Shown here: positions 35,192 through 44,675 of the stretch, in pieces
Numbering within the stretch: the first letter of the stretch is position 1
How the letters are laid out: each line of letters starts with the position of its first letter
Source of the DNA: JAGXFP01 sp039714535
GTDB lineage: Bacteria > Desulfobacterota > Desulfobulbia > Desulfobulbales > JAGXFP01
Assembly (NCBI GenBank): GCA_039714535.1
Contig: JBDLJC010000014.1
Coordinates: forward strand, 1 to 64,000
Direction of reading: 5' to 3'
Length of the DNA: 64,000 nt
Notes under the pieces: generated by a model
Told to the model about the DNA's origin: nothing
Database searches by the model: none
The model's input: the letters and a program-made list of their open reading frames with translations, nothing else
Made by a program: the position numbers and the translations under genes

Positions 35192-36814
35192 ATGATCCAC
35201 TTCAACAACATCACCAGACAGCACGGCAGTCAGGTCCTCTTCCGGGACGCCAGCTTCCAGATCCTCGCCAACGCCCGCACCGGTCTGGTCGGGCCGAACG
35301 GGGCCGGTAAGACCACAATCTTCCGTTTGATCACCGGTGAAGAACAACCGGACAAAGGCGAGGTTTCCCGCCCCGGCCAGATCGTGATCGGCTATTTTTC
35401 CCAAGAGATCGGGGAGATGAGCGGCCGCACCGCCCTGGCCGAGGTGATGGCCGCCTCAGCCCGTACCATCGAACTTGGTGAAGAGATGCGCAACATGGAA
35501 GCGGCCATGGCCGAGCCCATGGAACCGGAGGAACTCGATAACCTCCTAACCCGCTACGGTGCAGTAGTTGAGGATTTCGAGCATCGCGGTGGTTACGACC
35601 TGGAGGCACGGGCCCAAGCGGTGCTGACCGGACTCGGCATTGGTCCGAAGGAATATAACCGGCCAGTGGAATCCTTCAGCGGCGGCTGGAAGATGCGAAT
35701 CGGCCTGGCCCGGATCCTCTCCATCAACCCCGATGTCCTGCTCTTGGACGAACCAACCAACCACCTTGACATTGAGTCCATCGTCTGGCTGGAAAACTGG
35801 TTGGCCACCGACTTCAAGGGGGCGCTGCTGATGACCTGCCATGACCGCGATTTCATGAACCGCTTGGTCGACCGGGTCGTCGAGGTCGCCAACCAGAACA
35901 TTACCACCTATAACGGCAACTACGACTTCTACCTACGTGAGCGGGAGATCCGCAGAGTGCAGCTCGAGGCCAGCTTCCGCCGCCAACAGGAGATGCTGGC
36001 CAAGGAAGAGGATTTTATCGCCCGCTTTGCTGCCCGGGTCTCCCACGCCGCCCAGGTCCAGTCCCGAATCAAAAAACTTGAAAAAATTGAGCGGATCGAG
36101 CTGCCCCCTGAGCAGCGGCTAGCCAAGTTTGATTTCCCGGAACCGCCCCGCAGCGGCGACGATGTGATCCGGTTGGAAAATCTCAGCAAGGTCTGGCCTC
36201 TCCCTGCGGGCGGAGATAAATCCCTGTTCGGCGGAGTATCTGGGGTGATCCGGCGCCAGGAGAAGATCGCCGTGGTCGGCATCAACGGTGCCGGCAAGTC
36301 CAGCTTCTTAAAGGTTCTGGCCGGTCAGACCGAGCCAACCACCGGCACCGCTACCTTGGGGGCCAGCGTTTCCCTCGGCTATTTCAGCCAGCATGCCATG
36401 GATATTCTGGACCCGAAACTCACGGTCTTCGACACCGTCCAAGGGGTGCTGCCCCAAGCCAATATTAGCGCAATCCGCAACCTGTTAGCCGCCTTCCTCT
36501 TTCGGGGCGATGAGATCGATAAACGGGTTGCCAATCTATCCGGCGGCGAAAAGAGCCGCCTGGTCCTGGCGACTATCCTGGGCCGCCCTTTAAATCTATT
36601 GATCCTCGACGAGCCCACCAACCACCTCGACATCCAGTCACGGGAGACCCTGCTCACAGCCCTGCAAAAATTTACCGGTACCGTACTCCTGGTTAGCCAC
36701 GACCGTCACTTCCTGCGGGCCCTGGTCAATAGGGTTTTCGAAATCGATCACGGCGCGCTCCGCACCTATGAGGGTAATTATCATTACTACCTGGAAAAAT
36801 CGGAGAGAATCTAA
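35192..36814 (+). CDS. ABC-F family ATPase
   Basis: This 540-residue protein has two ABC ATPase cassettes and no membrane segment. The first has Walker A GPNGAGKTT, signature FSGGWKMRIGLARIL and Walker B LLLDEPTNHLD. The second has GINGAGKSS, LSGGEKSRL and LILDEPTNHLD. The two are joined by a charged linker (REREIRRVQLEASFRRQQE) typical of ABC-F factors, which act on the ribosome. It resembles the YbiT/Uup/YheS group, but I cannot assign the exact subclass. The likely start is the ATG at 35192 (MIHFNNITRQHG) with a GGAG site nearby. The open frame continues upstream to 35009 with 61 residues of no family resemblance. Confidence 0.9.
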   Translation: MIHFNNITRQHGSQVLFRDASFQILANARTGLVGPNGAGKTTIFRLITGEEQPDKGEVSRPGQIVIGYFSQEIGEMSGRTALAEVMAASARTIELGEEMRNMEAAMAEPMEPEELDNLLTRYGAVVEDFEHRGGYDLEARAQAVLTGLGIGPKEYNRPVESFSGGWKMRIGLARILSINPDVLLLDEPTNHLDIESIVWLENWLATDFKGALLMTCHDRDFMNRLVDRVVEVANQNITTYNGNYDFYLREREIRRVQLEASFRRQQEMLAKEEDFIARFAARVSHAAQVQSRIKKLEKIERIELPPEQRLAKFDFPEPPRSGDDVIRLENLSKVWPLPAGGDKSLFGGVSGVIRRQEKIAVVGINGAGKSSFLKVLAGQTEPTTGTATLGASVSLGYFSQHAMDILDPKLTVFDTVQGVLPQANISAIRNLLAAFLFRGDEIDKRVANLSGGEKSRLVLATILGRPLNLLILDEPTNHLDIQSRETLLTALQKFTGTVLLVSHDRHFLRALVNRVFEIDHGALRTYEGNYHYYLEKSERI

Positions 36815-37247
36815 AGGGAACCAGCAAGGGACTCAGAACTTAGTCAACCTCCCAAGCGCCGGGGTCGGCTCCACTTAGAGCGCCCGGCAAAACTCTGGAA
36901 CCCTTTTTCCCCTCCCAGGCAACCGGATATATCTCATCGCCATTCTTGTAATGATAAAGTTAGACTGTCAGGCCCCGCCAGGTATCTCAGCGAGTGATTA
37001 GCTCAATACATCAACCACGTCCATTGCGCACACACCACACCAGGGTTATAGTCTATTTCCAGGTTATCACAGCCACAGAATAAATCGTGTCAGGCTCCTG
37101 ACTAAGCTGCGAGATGAAAAGAAATAGCTTTATCGTTTGATAATAGTTATTTCTTATGTTCATAAAATATTGATAAGACGCTACAATGTACGAAACTTTA
37201 TTCATTTAATGAGTACTTAAAAGATTTGACGAACAACTAACGTTCCT
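36815..37247 (+). other. Gene-free upstream region of the hybrid kinase
   Basis: This 433-bp interval has no gene I can support. The last 120 bases are A/T-rich and probably hold the promoter of the kinase gene, for example TTGATA at about 37137 with ATAAAA 19 bp later, but the match is poor. Confidence 0.35.
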
Positions 37248-39674
37248 ATGACACAATATTCAGATATAAAAATTCTGCTGGTTGACGATAACCCTGAGCT
37301 TCTCAACCTGTTCGGCAGGTTCTTGACTCAACACGGTTATTGCTTTGAAACTGCCTCGGATGGCCTTGAGGCCGTGGCCAAACTCAAAGAAAGTGATTTT
37401 TCAATCGTTATCAGTGACGTTTTAATGCCCAACATGGACGGGATGGAACTGCTGAAATATATCAAGGAGAGTCACCCCGAAACCGATGTCATCATGATCA
37501 CTGGCGGCCAACTGGATCTGAGTTTTTCCGACATGATCAAGGCCGGAGCCCATGATTATCTGTCCAAACCAATCTCCCTGGAAGACCTTAAGGCCAAATT
37601 GGACAGGACCATCCGCGAACACATCCTTGTCCAGCAACTAAAAATGGAGATCCAGAACCGTAAAACAGCCCAGGCTGAACTTGTAAAAGACAAGATCGAG
37701 GCCGAGCAGTCGAATGGCGCCAAGAGTGAGTTCCTGGCCCATATGAGTCATGAGATCCGCACCCCTATGAACGGGGTGATCGGCATGATCGGCCTATTGC
37801 TTGATTCCCCCTTGGATCCAGAGCAGAGGCAATACGCAGAAATAGCAAAAAAGAGCTCAAATTCCCTGATAAACATCATTAACGATATTCTTGATTTTTC
37901 CAAGATCGAAGCCGGCTATCTCGGCCTGGAGGAGATAAATTTTGATCTTCGAACCACCATCGAAGACATCGGGGGCCTCCTTAGGGCGAAGGCCATGGGC
38001 AAGAACCTTGAATTCAATGTTCTGGTTGAAGCGAGTATCCCGTCATTATTGGCAGGCGATCCGGGGCGTCTGCGACAGGTTATCATGAACCTGACCGACA
38101 ATGCCATTAAGTTTACTGACCAGGGAGAGGTGGCAGTCAGAGTCAGTTTGCTTAATGAAGATCAGGATCATTGCGAATTACAGTTTACCATAACCGACAC
38201 GGGGATAGGTCTTTCCGCAGATCAGCAGAAAATCCTTTTCAACAACTTCAGTCAAGCCGATTTATCCATATCCCGAAAATACGGCGGTACCGGTCTGGGG
38301 CTGGTCATCTCCAAGCGGTTGGTCGAAATTATGGGCGGGGATATCTGGGTGGAAAGTACGCTGGGTAAAGGGGCTGCTTTCTGCTTTACGACAAACTTCA
38401 AGAAGGCCACTTTCAATGACTTGGCGGAACAGCCTTTTACTGGCGATTGTCTGCAGGGGCTCAGGGTTCTGGTTGTAGACGATAATCATAGCGGCCGGGA
38501 AATGCTCACAAGTACGCTGGCGGAGATGGGTTGCCGATACCAGGGAGTTGCAGACGCAGAAAGAGGTTTTGTTTTATTACAGGAAGCACTTGCCGAAAAA
38601 GATCCATACCAGGTGGCGATCATTGACATCCGCCTACCGGATATGGCGGGTGAAACAATGGGCGAAAGGATAGCGGCAGACCCCGAACTTTCCCGAACCA
38701 AAATTGTGATAATGTCAGCCCACGGTTGCCGAGGTGATGGTGAAAGACTCGCCAGAAAAGGAATTACGGCCTACCTACCCAAACCGATCCGCAAGCAGAT
38801 GCTGCAGAACTGTCTTGCCCTGCTGAGAACAGACGACAACACTCCAACCAACGCAGACCATCCCAAGATCATTACCCGACATACGATAACAGAGGCCGAG
38901 CGCCGTAAATTAAAAATCCTTCTGATAGAAGACAATACCACCAACCAACTGGTTGCCAAAACCATTCTGGAAAAACTGTCATTCCGGGTTGACCTGGCCG
39001 AAAATGGCCAACTGGCCTTGGAAGCAGTGGCAAAGCTTCCCTACGACATCATATTAATGGATTGTGAAATGCCTGTAATGGATGGCTATGAAGCTACCAG
39101 ACTTATCAGGCAGGGAGAAGACAACGTGGATGCTTCTTCACCCTCAAGCAGGCGGGTGCCAATCATTGCCATGACAGCCCATGCCATGAAAGGAGCCCAG
39201 ACAAAATGCCTCAAAGCAGGCATGGACGATTATATTGCCAAACCGATTGAAGCCCAGGAATTACTGAATATCATAGAAAAATGGCTAAACATCTCTCTTA
39301 AATCACGGGAACAAACCACCGCCGAGCCTGAGACCGCCGAGACAAGCAAAATACCGGCTTATGACCAGGCAAAATTTTTAAACAAAATGAAGGGCATGGA
39401 AGCGGCCTTACCGAAGATAATCGAGGCCTTTCGCTGTAGCGCGCCAGACAATCTGGAAAAGCTAAAGAATGCGGTGGAGACTGGTGACGGACCACTGGTG
39501 AGGATGTATGCCCACGCGATCAAAGGTTCAGCCGGGCAAATATGCGCTATGGCTACACAGGAAATAGCCCAAAAACTTGAAACAGCAGCGATTGATGACG
39601 ATGCCGCCAGTTATCCTGCCCTGTATGAAGAACTGGCAAAGCGACTTGATGAATTCATGGAGATGACCAAATAA
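37248..39674 (+). CDS. Soluble hybrid histidine kinase (REC-HK-REC-REC-Hpt)
   Basis: This 808-residue protein has no membrane segment. In order it shows an N-terminal receiver (acidic pair DD at 13-14, phosphoacceptor D57, K107 region SKPIS), a HisKA domain (H168 in HMSHEIRTPMNGV) and a HATPase domain (N box NLTDNAIKFT near 281-290, G1 TDTGIG, G2 GGTGLGL). A second receiver (VVDDN, D460), a third receiver (IEDNTTNQLV, D605, IAKPIEA) and a C-terminal Hpt domain (H756 in HAIKGSAG) complete it. It can run a full phosphorelay in one chain. Because its only input-like domain is the first receiver, it is probably controlled by another kinase or by protein partners. No cognate regulator lies next to it, so its target is unknown. 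Confidence 0.93.
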   Translation: MTQYSDIKILLVDDNPELLNLFGRFLTQHGYCFETASDGLEAVAKLKESDFSIVISDVLMPNMDGMELLKYIKESHPETDVIMITGGQLDLSFSDMIKAGAHDYLSKPISLEDLKAKLDRTIREHILVQQLKMEIQNRKTAQAELVKDKIEAEQSNGAKSEFLAHMSHEIRTPMNGVIGMIGLLLDSPLDPEQRQYAEIAKKSSNSLINIINDILDFSKIEAGYLGLEEINFDLRTTIEDIGGLLRAKAMGKNLEFNVLVEASIPSLLAGDPGRLRQVIMNLTDNAIKFTDQGEVAVRVSLLNEDQDHCELQFTITDTGIGLSADQQKILFNNFSQADLSISRKYGGTGLGLVISKRLVEIMGGDIWVESTLGKGAAFCFTTNFKKATFNDLAEQPFTGDCLQGLRVLVVDDNHSGREMLTSTLAEMGCRYQGVADAERGFVLLQEALAEKDPYQVAIIDIRLPDMAGETMGERIAADPELSRTKIVIMSAHGCRGDGERLARKGITAYLPKPIRKQMLQNCLALLRTDDNTPTNADHPKIITRHTITEAERRKLKILLIEDNTTNQLVAKTILEKLSFRVDLAENGQLALEAVAKLPYDIILMDCEMPVMDGYEATRLIRQGEDNVDASSPSSRRVPIIAMTAHAMKGAQTKCLKAGMDDYIAKPIEAQELLNIIEKWLNISLKSREQTTAEPETAETSKIPAYDQAKFLNKMKGMEAALPKIIEAFRCSAPDNLEKLKNAVETGDGPLVRMYAHAIKGSAGQICAMATQEIAQKLETAAIDDDAASYPALYEELAKRLDEFMEMTK

Positions 39675-39818
39675 CTGGTACTTTCCAGCTCTGGCTCCGT
39701 CCTGCCAATAACTAAGCCGCATACTTCACCATCCGAACCAAAAACTTACTTGAAAGATCCGGCAAAAACGCGGCTAAGATGAGGTTTCCCGCCACTCGCC
39801 ACTCGCCACTGCACACAA

Positions 39819-39858
39819 AAAAACCCCCCGATTGAGATTAACTCAATCGGGGGGTTTT
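39819..39858. terminator. Bidirectional terminator
   Basis: A near-perfect hairpin (ACCCCCCGATTGAG with CTCAATCGGGGGGT) surrounds a five-base ATTAA loop. It has an A-run on the left and TTTT on the right. On the minus strand it closes the GGGtGRT gene with a seven-T tail, and on the plus strand it can close the hybrid kinase transcript. Confidence 0.92.
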
Positions 39859-39885
39859 GCTTACGCAGTTATTGAAACGGTAAAA

Positions 39886-40884
39886 TCAGCCTTGGGCCTG
39901 CTCCACCGCTACAGCCACCGCCACCGAGGCGCCGACCATCGGGTTGTTACCCATTCCGATCAAGCCCATCATCTCAACGTGGGCCGGGACTGAGGAACTG
40001 CCGGCAAACTGGGCATCAGAGTGCATCCGGCCCATGGTGTCGGTCATCCCGTATGAGGCTGGTCCTGCGCCCATATTGTCGGGATGCAGGGTCCGGCCGG
40101 TGCCGCCGCCGGAGGCCACTGAAAAATACTTTTTACCGGCGGCCACCATCTCTTTCTTGTAGGTGCCAGCCACCGGATGCTGAAAGCGGGTGGGATTGGT
40201 GGAGTTGCCGGTAATCGAGATATCAACCCCTTCCAGATGGTTGATCGCCACCCCTTCACGGACATCATCGGCCCCGAAACACCGGACCGCCGCCCTTTCG
40301 CTCAAGGAGTACGCCTTCTCTTTGACCACCTTAAGCTCGCCGGTCCCATAATCGAAACTGGTCTCAACGTGGGTGAAGCCGTTGATCCGGGCAATGATCT
40401 GGGCTGCGTCCTTACCCAGACCATTCAGGATAACCTGGAGCGGTTCCTTGCGGACCCGATTGGCAGAGCGGGCGATGCCGATGGCCCCTTCCGCAGCCGC
40501 AAACGATTCGTGGCCGGCGATAAAGGCAAAACACTTGGTCTCGTCGCGTAAAAGCATCGAGGCCAGATTACCGTGGCCGAGACCGACCTTGCGCTCAAAG
40601 GCAACCGAACCGGGGATACAGAAGGCCTGCAGCCCCTCGCCCAAGGTGGCGGCAATCTCGGCAGCGATCTTCAGATCCTTCTTGATCGCAATGGCCGCGC
40701 CGAGGATATAGGCCCAGCAGGCGTTCTCGAAACAGATCGGCTGGATTTCCTTGACCAGCTTATAAACATCAATCCCGACCGCCGCGCAGACCTCACGGGC
40801 CTCTTCCAGGGATTTCATCCCATATTTCTCAAGGACCGGGGTGATCTGCTCGATCCTTCTCTCGTAACTTTCAAATAATGCCAT
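39886..40884 (-). CDS. GGGtGRT family protein
   Basis: This 332-residue protein carries the motif GGGTGRT (near residue 270) that gives the family its name. It has a helical N-terminal part (EQITPVLEKYGMKSLEEA), a segment CFAFIAGHESFAAAEGAIG and a glycine/alanine-rich C-terminus (NPMVGASVAVAVAVEQ). To my knowledge no reaction is established for this family. It lies 17 bp after a NifU/IscU-like scaffold gene, and such pairing suggests a role in iron-sulfur handling in anaerobes, which is inference. An excellent GGGGAGGAG site precedes the ATG, and a terminator follows. Confidence 0.82.
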   Translation of the reverse strand: MALFESYERRIEQITPVLEKYGMKSLEEAREVCAAVGIDVYKLVKEIQPICFENACWAYILGAAIAIKKDLKIAAEIAATLGEGLQAFCIPGSVAFERKVGLGHGNLASMLLRDETKCFAFIAGHESFAAAEGAIGIARSANRVRKEPLQVILNGLGKDAAQIIARINGFTHVETSFDYGTGELKVVKEKAYSLSERAAVRCFGADDVREGVAINHLEGVDISITGNSTNPTRFQHPVAGTYKKEMVAAGKKYFSVASGGGTGRTLHPDNMGAGPASYGMTDTMGRMHSDAQFAGSSSVPAHVEMMGLIGMGNNPMVGASVAVAVAVEQAQG

Positions 40885-40901
40885 TGTCGTATCTCCTCCC
40901 C

Positions 40902-41594
40902 TTACTCGTGCCGCGGGTCAACAGTTTTTGCGGCCTCACCGAAACGGCCATAGGTGCCGGAAGCCTTGGCCAATGCCTCGGCAGGATCGACACCCTTCTT
41001 GATACCATCCAACATCACCCCGATATTGATATAACTGTAACCGATGATCTCATCATCTTTGTCGAGGGCCAGTTCCTTGACGTAACCCTCCACCATCTCC
41101 AGGTAACGGGGGCCTTTCTTAACCGTACCGTACATGGTGCCGGTAACACTGCGCAGACCCTTGCCGAGATCTTCAAGACCGGCGCCGACCGGCAGGCCAC
41201 CCTCGGAGAAGGCAGTCTGGCTACGGCCATAGACCAATTGCAAAAAGATCTTCTTCATAGCGTCGTTGATCGCGTCACAGACCAGATCGGTATTAAGGGC
41301 CTCGAGGATAGTCCGGCCCGGTAGAATCTCGGAGGCCATAGCCGCCGAATGGGTCATACCGGTACAGCCAACCGTCTCGATCAGGGCCTCGGCAATGATG
41401 CCATCCTTAACATTCAGCGACAACTTGCAGGCTCCCTGGTGGGGGGCACAAGTACCAACCCCGTGACTAAAACCACTGATATCAGTGACCTCTTTCGACT
41501 TAACCCACTTCCCCTCCTGGGGGATCGGGGCCGGCTCGTGCCTGGCCCCTTGGGCGATGGGACACATCTCTTCAACTTCTGGAGAATAAATCAT
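40902..41594 (-). CDS. NifU/IscU-like iron-sulfur scaffold-related protein
   Basis: This 230-residue protein begins MIYSPEVEE and shows the IscU/NifU-N fold pattern. The cysteines CAPHQGAC, VGCTGMTHSAA and LVCDAIN take the place of the three scaffold ligands. The C-terminal 100 residues (KGLRSVTGTMYGTVKKGPRY to the end) are outside the usual IscU core, so it is longer than a plain scaffold. Whether it builds clusters or transfers them is not shown. Start at 41594 is supported by a GGAGT site seven bases upstream. It pairs with the GGGtGRT gene. A terminator hairpin ends only 26 bp before its start codon. Confidence 0.8.
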   Translation of the reverse strand: MIYSPEVEEMCPIAQGARHEPAPIPQEGKWVKSKEVTDISGFSHGVGTCAPHQGACKLSLNVKDGIIAEALIETVGCTGMTHSAAMASEILPGRTILEALNTDLVCDAINDAMKKIFLQLVYGRSQTAFSEGGLPVGAGLEDLGKGLRSVTGTMYGTVKKGPRYLEMVEGYVKELALDKDDEIIGYSYINIGVMLDGIKKGVDPAEALAKASGTYGRFGEAAKTVDPRHE

Positions 41595-41619
41595 CGCAAC
41601 ACTCCGTTTTACTTTTTTC

Positions 41620-41644
41620 AAAAAAAGAACCGGAACCACTCCGG
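41620..41644 (-). terminator. Terminator just upstream of the NifU-like gene
   Basis: On the minus strand CCGGA pairs with TCCGG around a five-base loop, then TTC and seven T residues follow. It lies between the hypothetical gene at 41658 and the NifU-like gene. It likely ends the ahbD-hemE-HD-hemH transcript, or serves as an attenuator for the pair downstream. Confidence 0.7.
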
Positions 41645-41657
41645 CATGTTAACTTGC

Positions 41658-41969
41658 TCAAATTTTCTTGCGCCTTATTCCGGCAACTTCATCCGGGCTG
41701 TACGCGCCCATCGTGTAAAGCCGCACCTTGTTGCTGCGCGGAAACTCCTTTTTCAACAAAGTTTTAAGCAACCCCTTCAGCTTGGCATTATTTATCGCAA
41801 AACTGTCCCGGTAGAATCCGTCTTCAACGACCAGGAGAGCCTCGGCTGCCTGCTTGACGATAATAACGGAACGATCTCTTTTATAGGTCTGCAGGTCAAG
41901 ATAATGGCCAACCGGTAACTTATGAAGCTTTGCCAGAACCGTCTTGATCAGCGAAGATTTATCTATCAT
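41658..41969 (-). CDS. Hypothetical protein downstream of hemH
   Basis: This 103-residue basic protein has no motif I recognise. It is predicted to be alpha/beta with a charged C-terminus (GIRRKKI). Segments such as GHYLDLQTYKRDRSVIIVKQ look like a small folded domain and not a random frame. It follows hemH by 29 bp on the same strand and is followed by a terminator, so it is probably the last gene of the heme operon. Confidence 0.65.
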   Translation of the reverse strand: MIDKSSLIKTVLAKLHKLPVGHYLDLQTYKRDRSVIIVKQAAEALLVVEDGFYRDSFAINNAKLKGLLKTLLKKEFPRSNKVRLYTMGAYSPDEVAGIRRKKI

Positions 41970-41998
41970 TCATCAAAGGATCCGGCCCGGCATAGCAA

Positions 41999-42982
41999 CT
42001 AGAGCCATCCCCTCTCCCGACAGGCGCCAAGCACCAACTCCCCCAGACCACGGATAAAACCTTCCTGAACGTTTAGGGATTCCACTCTTTCGAGCCTCAT
42101 CCCTAGTTCTGCGGCCAGCTCCCGATACTGAATATCGATCTCGTACAGGGTCTCGACATGATCGGAGACAAAACTGATCGGCACCACCAGCAGATTCTTG
42201 CAGCCATCGGCCGCCAGTTTCCTCATCATATCGGGGGTTGAGGGGGCCAACCACTCAACCGGCCCGCTGCGACTCTGAAAACATAAGACTCCCTTAACCC
42301 CGGTCTCGGCCTCGACGGCCTTAATGGTTCGATCCATGTGCTTCAGATAGGGATCGCCTTCCTCAATAAATTTTACCGGCAGGCTGTGGGCGCTGTAGAC
42401 CAACTGTACCGGTTCAGCCCCAAACTGCTGCAAACCTTCGTTGATATTTGCCACAAGGCCGGCAATATAATCAGCTTGATCGGGCCAGGAATCAATCACT
42501 GCTATCTCGAAATCGGCCGGTGCTCGAGCTGCTGCTTCATTGAGATCATCAACAGATGAACCGGTGGTGGCAATGGAATAATGGGGGTAGAGGGTCAGGG
42601 CCACCAGGCGGCTGACACCAGCAGCGGCAAATTCTTGCAGGGTTTCATCACTATAGGGCGGCCAGTAGCGCATGGCCATATCGACCTTGAAATCACCGGA
42701 ATCGGCCAACATTTCCTCCAAGGCAAGACCCTGCTCGATAGTGGTCTTGGCCAAGGGGGAACCACCGCCAATAAGCCGGTATGATTCCATACTGACCGGG
42801 GCCCGCTTTTTGGCGATGCGCCGGGCAATAAACTTCTGCATGAACCAGGGGCCAAGCCGAATGATTTTACGATCTGAAAAGAGATTGAACAGAAAAGGCT
42901 CAACGTCCTCAAGCTTTTCTGGACCACCGAGATTGAGGAGAACAACCCCGATCTTCCCCTGATTTTCGCTATTATCCGCCAT
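41999..42982 (-). CDS. hemH: Ferrochelatase
   Basis: This 327-residue protein is a HemH-family chelatase that inserts ferrous iron into a porphyrin. Visible features are VVLLNLGGPEKLEDVEPFLFNLFSD, the SPLAK loop and the motif VYSAHSLPVKF, whose histidine is the metal-site residue (the E. coli-type YSAHSLP). The second catalytic glutamate region, near DHVETLYEIDIQY, is also present. Length fits. It lies 15 bp after the HD-domain gene in an operon with hemE and the AhbD-like gene. Confidence 0.94.
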   Translation of the reverse strand: MADNSENQGKIGVVLLNLGGPEKLEDVEPFLFNLFSDRKIIRLGPWFMQKFIARRIAKKRAPVSMESYRLIGGGSPLAKTTIEQGLALEEMLADSGDFKVDMAMRYWPPYSDETLQEFAAAGVSRLVALTLYPHYSIATTGSSVDDLNEAAARAPADFEIAVIDSWPDQADYIAGLVANINEGLQQFGAEPVQLVYSAHSLPVKFIEEGDPYLKHMDRTIKAVEAETGVKGVLCFQSRSGPVEWLAPSTPDMMRKLAADGCKNLLVVPISFVSDHVETLYEIDIQYRELAAELGMRLERVESLNVQEGFIRGLGELVLGACRERGWL

Positions 42983-42997
42983 GATATTTTCTGTTAT

Positions 42998-43615
42998 TTA
43001 GTCGAAAAAGATCGAATTGACTTGTTCAGCCGGGGCAGAGACACTATCGGAATAGCGCTCACAGGTAGCCGGGTCGGCATCGATCAGATTACCAACCTCA
43101 GCTGGCTCAAAAGGCAGGATCGCAAAGATTGCTTCCTCTATATCCCACCATTTCCGGCAGTTGCTGCGGATGGACGCCAACCGGTCCGGATCGTTATTAC
43201 CATAACGCTCTAATATGTACTCATGCCGCGCGTCAAGGCTGACCACCTGATCATGGGTAACCCGTTTATCGGCGTAAAAGACTATCTCACTTTCGGTGAT
43301 CACCGGCAGATGGTTGTCCCGCAGATGAACATGATCGGCGACAATCCCGGCCAGTTCAGCATAACCATGCTCCAGGCAGATGTCCCGGCCAAGATCGGCA
43401 TGATCCCGGTCGTTGTCGAGGCAAGCAGTTTTACCGATGTCGTGGAGAAGAGCTGCGGCAACCACCAACGGCAAAGAAATATCGAGGCCCGCCCTGCTAG
43501 CCTCTCCGGCCAGCAGGGTCGAGATTCGAGCAACGATAATCGAATGGTCCCTGATATTGTCCAGCATCCGGTAGCGGTCCATCAACTGGAAACATGCCGC
43601 TACCGATGGGATCAT
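42998..43615 (-). CDS. HD-domain protein
   Basis: This 205-residue protein has an HD phosphohydrolase domain. The motif H..HD..K is visible: an early histidine (NIRDHSIIVARIS), then ALLHDIGKT, a further HGYAELAGIVADHVH region, and a short C-terminal tail. Such domains hydrolyse nucleotides or cyclic nucleotides. The substrate cannot be told. The start codon overlaps the hemE stop by one base (TAATG), so it is translationally coupled to the heme genes without an obvious link to them. Confidence 0.85.
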   Translation of the reverse strand: MIPSVAACFQLMDRYRMLDNIRDHSIIVARISTLLAGEASRAGLDISLPLVVAAALLHDIGKTACLDNDRDHADLGRDICLEHGYAELAGIVADHVHLRDNHLPVITESEIVFYADKRVTHDQVVSLDARHEYILERYGNNDPDRLASIRSNCRKWWDIEEAIFAILPFEPAEVGNLIDADPATCERYSDSVSAPAEQVNSIFFD

Positions 43616-44652
43616 TAACGCATTTCCCGGCTGATGCTATGAACCAACTCTACGGCCAGCTTAGCCTGGTCCGGCGAGGTTTCCGGGATGATGCCATGAC
43701 CAAGATTAAAGACATGACCTCGGGCTCCTTTGGCCTGGGTAAGCACATTTCTGACCCGGTCGGCCAGTTTATCTTCGGGCAAAAACAGGGCGATGGGATC
43801 CATATTACCCTGAATCGAAACCTGCCCATCGACCCGGCTCACCACTTCATCCAGGTTAATACGCCAGTCGAAACCGAGGACATCGGAACCACAATTGATG
43901 GTCTGATCGAGCAGGGTCGCGCCATTATTGGCAAAATAGATCAAGGGGATATCGGTCACCTCTTTGAGGGCAGTGATGATCCTCTTGACGTAAGGAAAGG
44001 CAAACTCGGCATAATCACGGGGAGCCAGAACCCCGGCCCATGAATCAAAAACCTGCAGGGCCTGGGCACCGGCCGCAATCTGGCCTTTCAGGTAAACAAT
44101 GGTACACTCGGTGATCTTGTCGAGCAATTGCCCGTAAAGCCCCGGTGCTTCATACATCATTTTCTTGGTCTGGTAGTAGTTCTTGGAAGAACCACCCTCA
44201 ATCAGATAAGTGGCCAGAGTAAACGGCGCCCCGGAAAAACCGATCAGGGGAACTCTACCCTCAAGCTCTTTGCGCAGGATGCGGATGGTATCCATGACAT
44301 AGCCCAGATCATCTTCCGGATCGGGAATACCCAGGGCAGCGACCGCAGCCTGGTCACGGATCGGCGAGGGGAAAACCGGGCCTTTCTTCTCCTGGAATTC
44401 CAGGGGGGCGCCCATCTTTTCAAGGGGTACCAGAATATCTGAAAACAGGATGGCGGCATCAACCCCCAAGAAATCAATCGGCTGAATAGTGACCTCGGCG
44501 GCCCGCTCCGGTGTTTTACACAGATCCAGAAAGGAGCCCTTGCTGCGAACCGTATGGTACTGCGGCAGGTAACGACCGGCCTGTCGCATGATCCAAACCG
44601 GGGTAAAATCTGTTTTTTCGCCTTTGCAGGCCTTCAGAAATTCAGTATTCAT
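43615..44652 (-). CDS. hemE: Uroporphyrinogen decarboxylase
   Basis: This 345-residue TIM-barrel enzyme converts uroporphyrinogen III to coproporphyrinogen III by removing four carboxyl groups. The N-terminal PVWIMRQAGRYLPQY motif with the conserved Arg and Asp region (LFSDILVPLEKMG) and the C-terminal LGHGIIPETSP block are diagnostic. Length fits. The ATG is preceded by GGAGAG. It lies between the AhbD-like gene and the HD gene. Confidence 0.96.
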   Translation of the reverse strand: MNTEFLKACKGEKTDFTPVWIMRQAGRYLPQYHTVRSKGSFLDLCKTPERAAEVTIQPIDFLGVDAAILFSDILVPLEKMGAPLEFQEKKGPVFPSPIRDQAAVAALGIPDPEDDLGYVMDTIRILRKELEGRVPLIGFSGAPFTLATYLIEGGSSKNYYQTKKMMYEAPGLYGQLLDKITECTIVYLKGQIAAGAQALQVFDSWAGVLAPRDYAEFAFPYVKRIITALKEVTDIPLIYFANNGATLLDQTINCGSDVLGFDWRINLDEVVSRVDGQVSIQGNMDPIALFLPEDKLADRVRNVLTQAKGARGHVFNLGHGIIPETSPDQAKLAVELVHSISREMR

Positions 44653-44675
44653 ATTCTCTCCAGTAATTAAAATTA

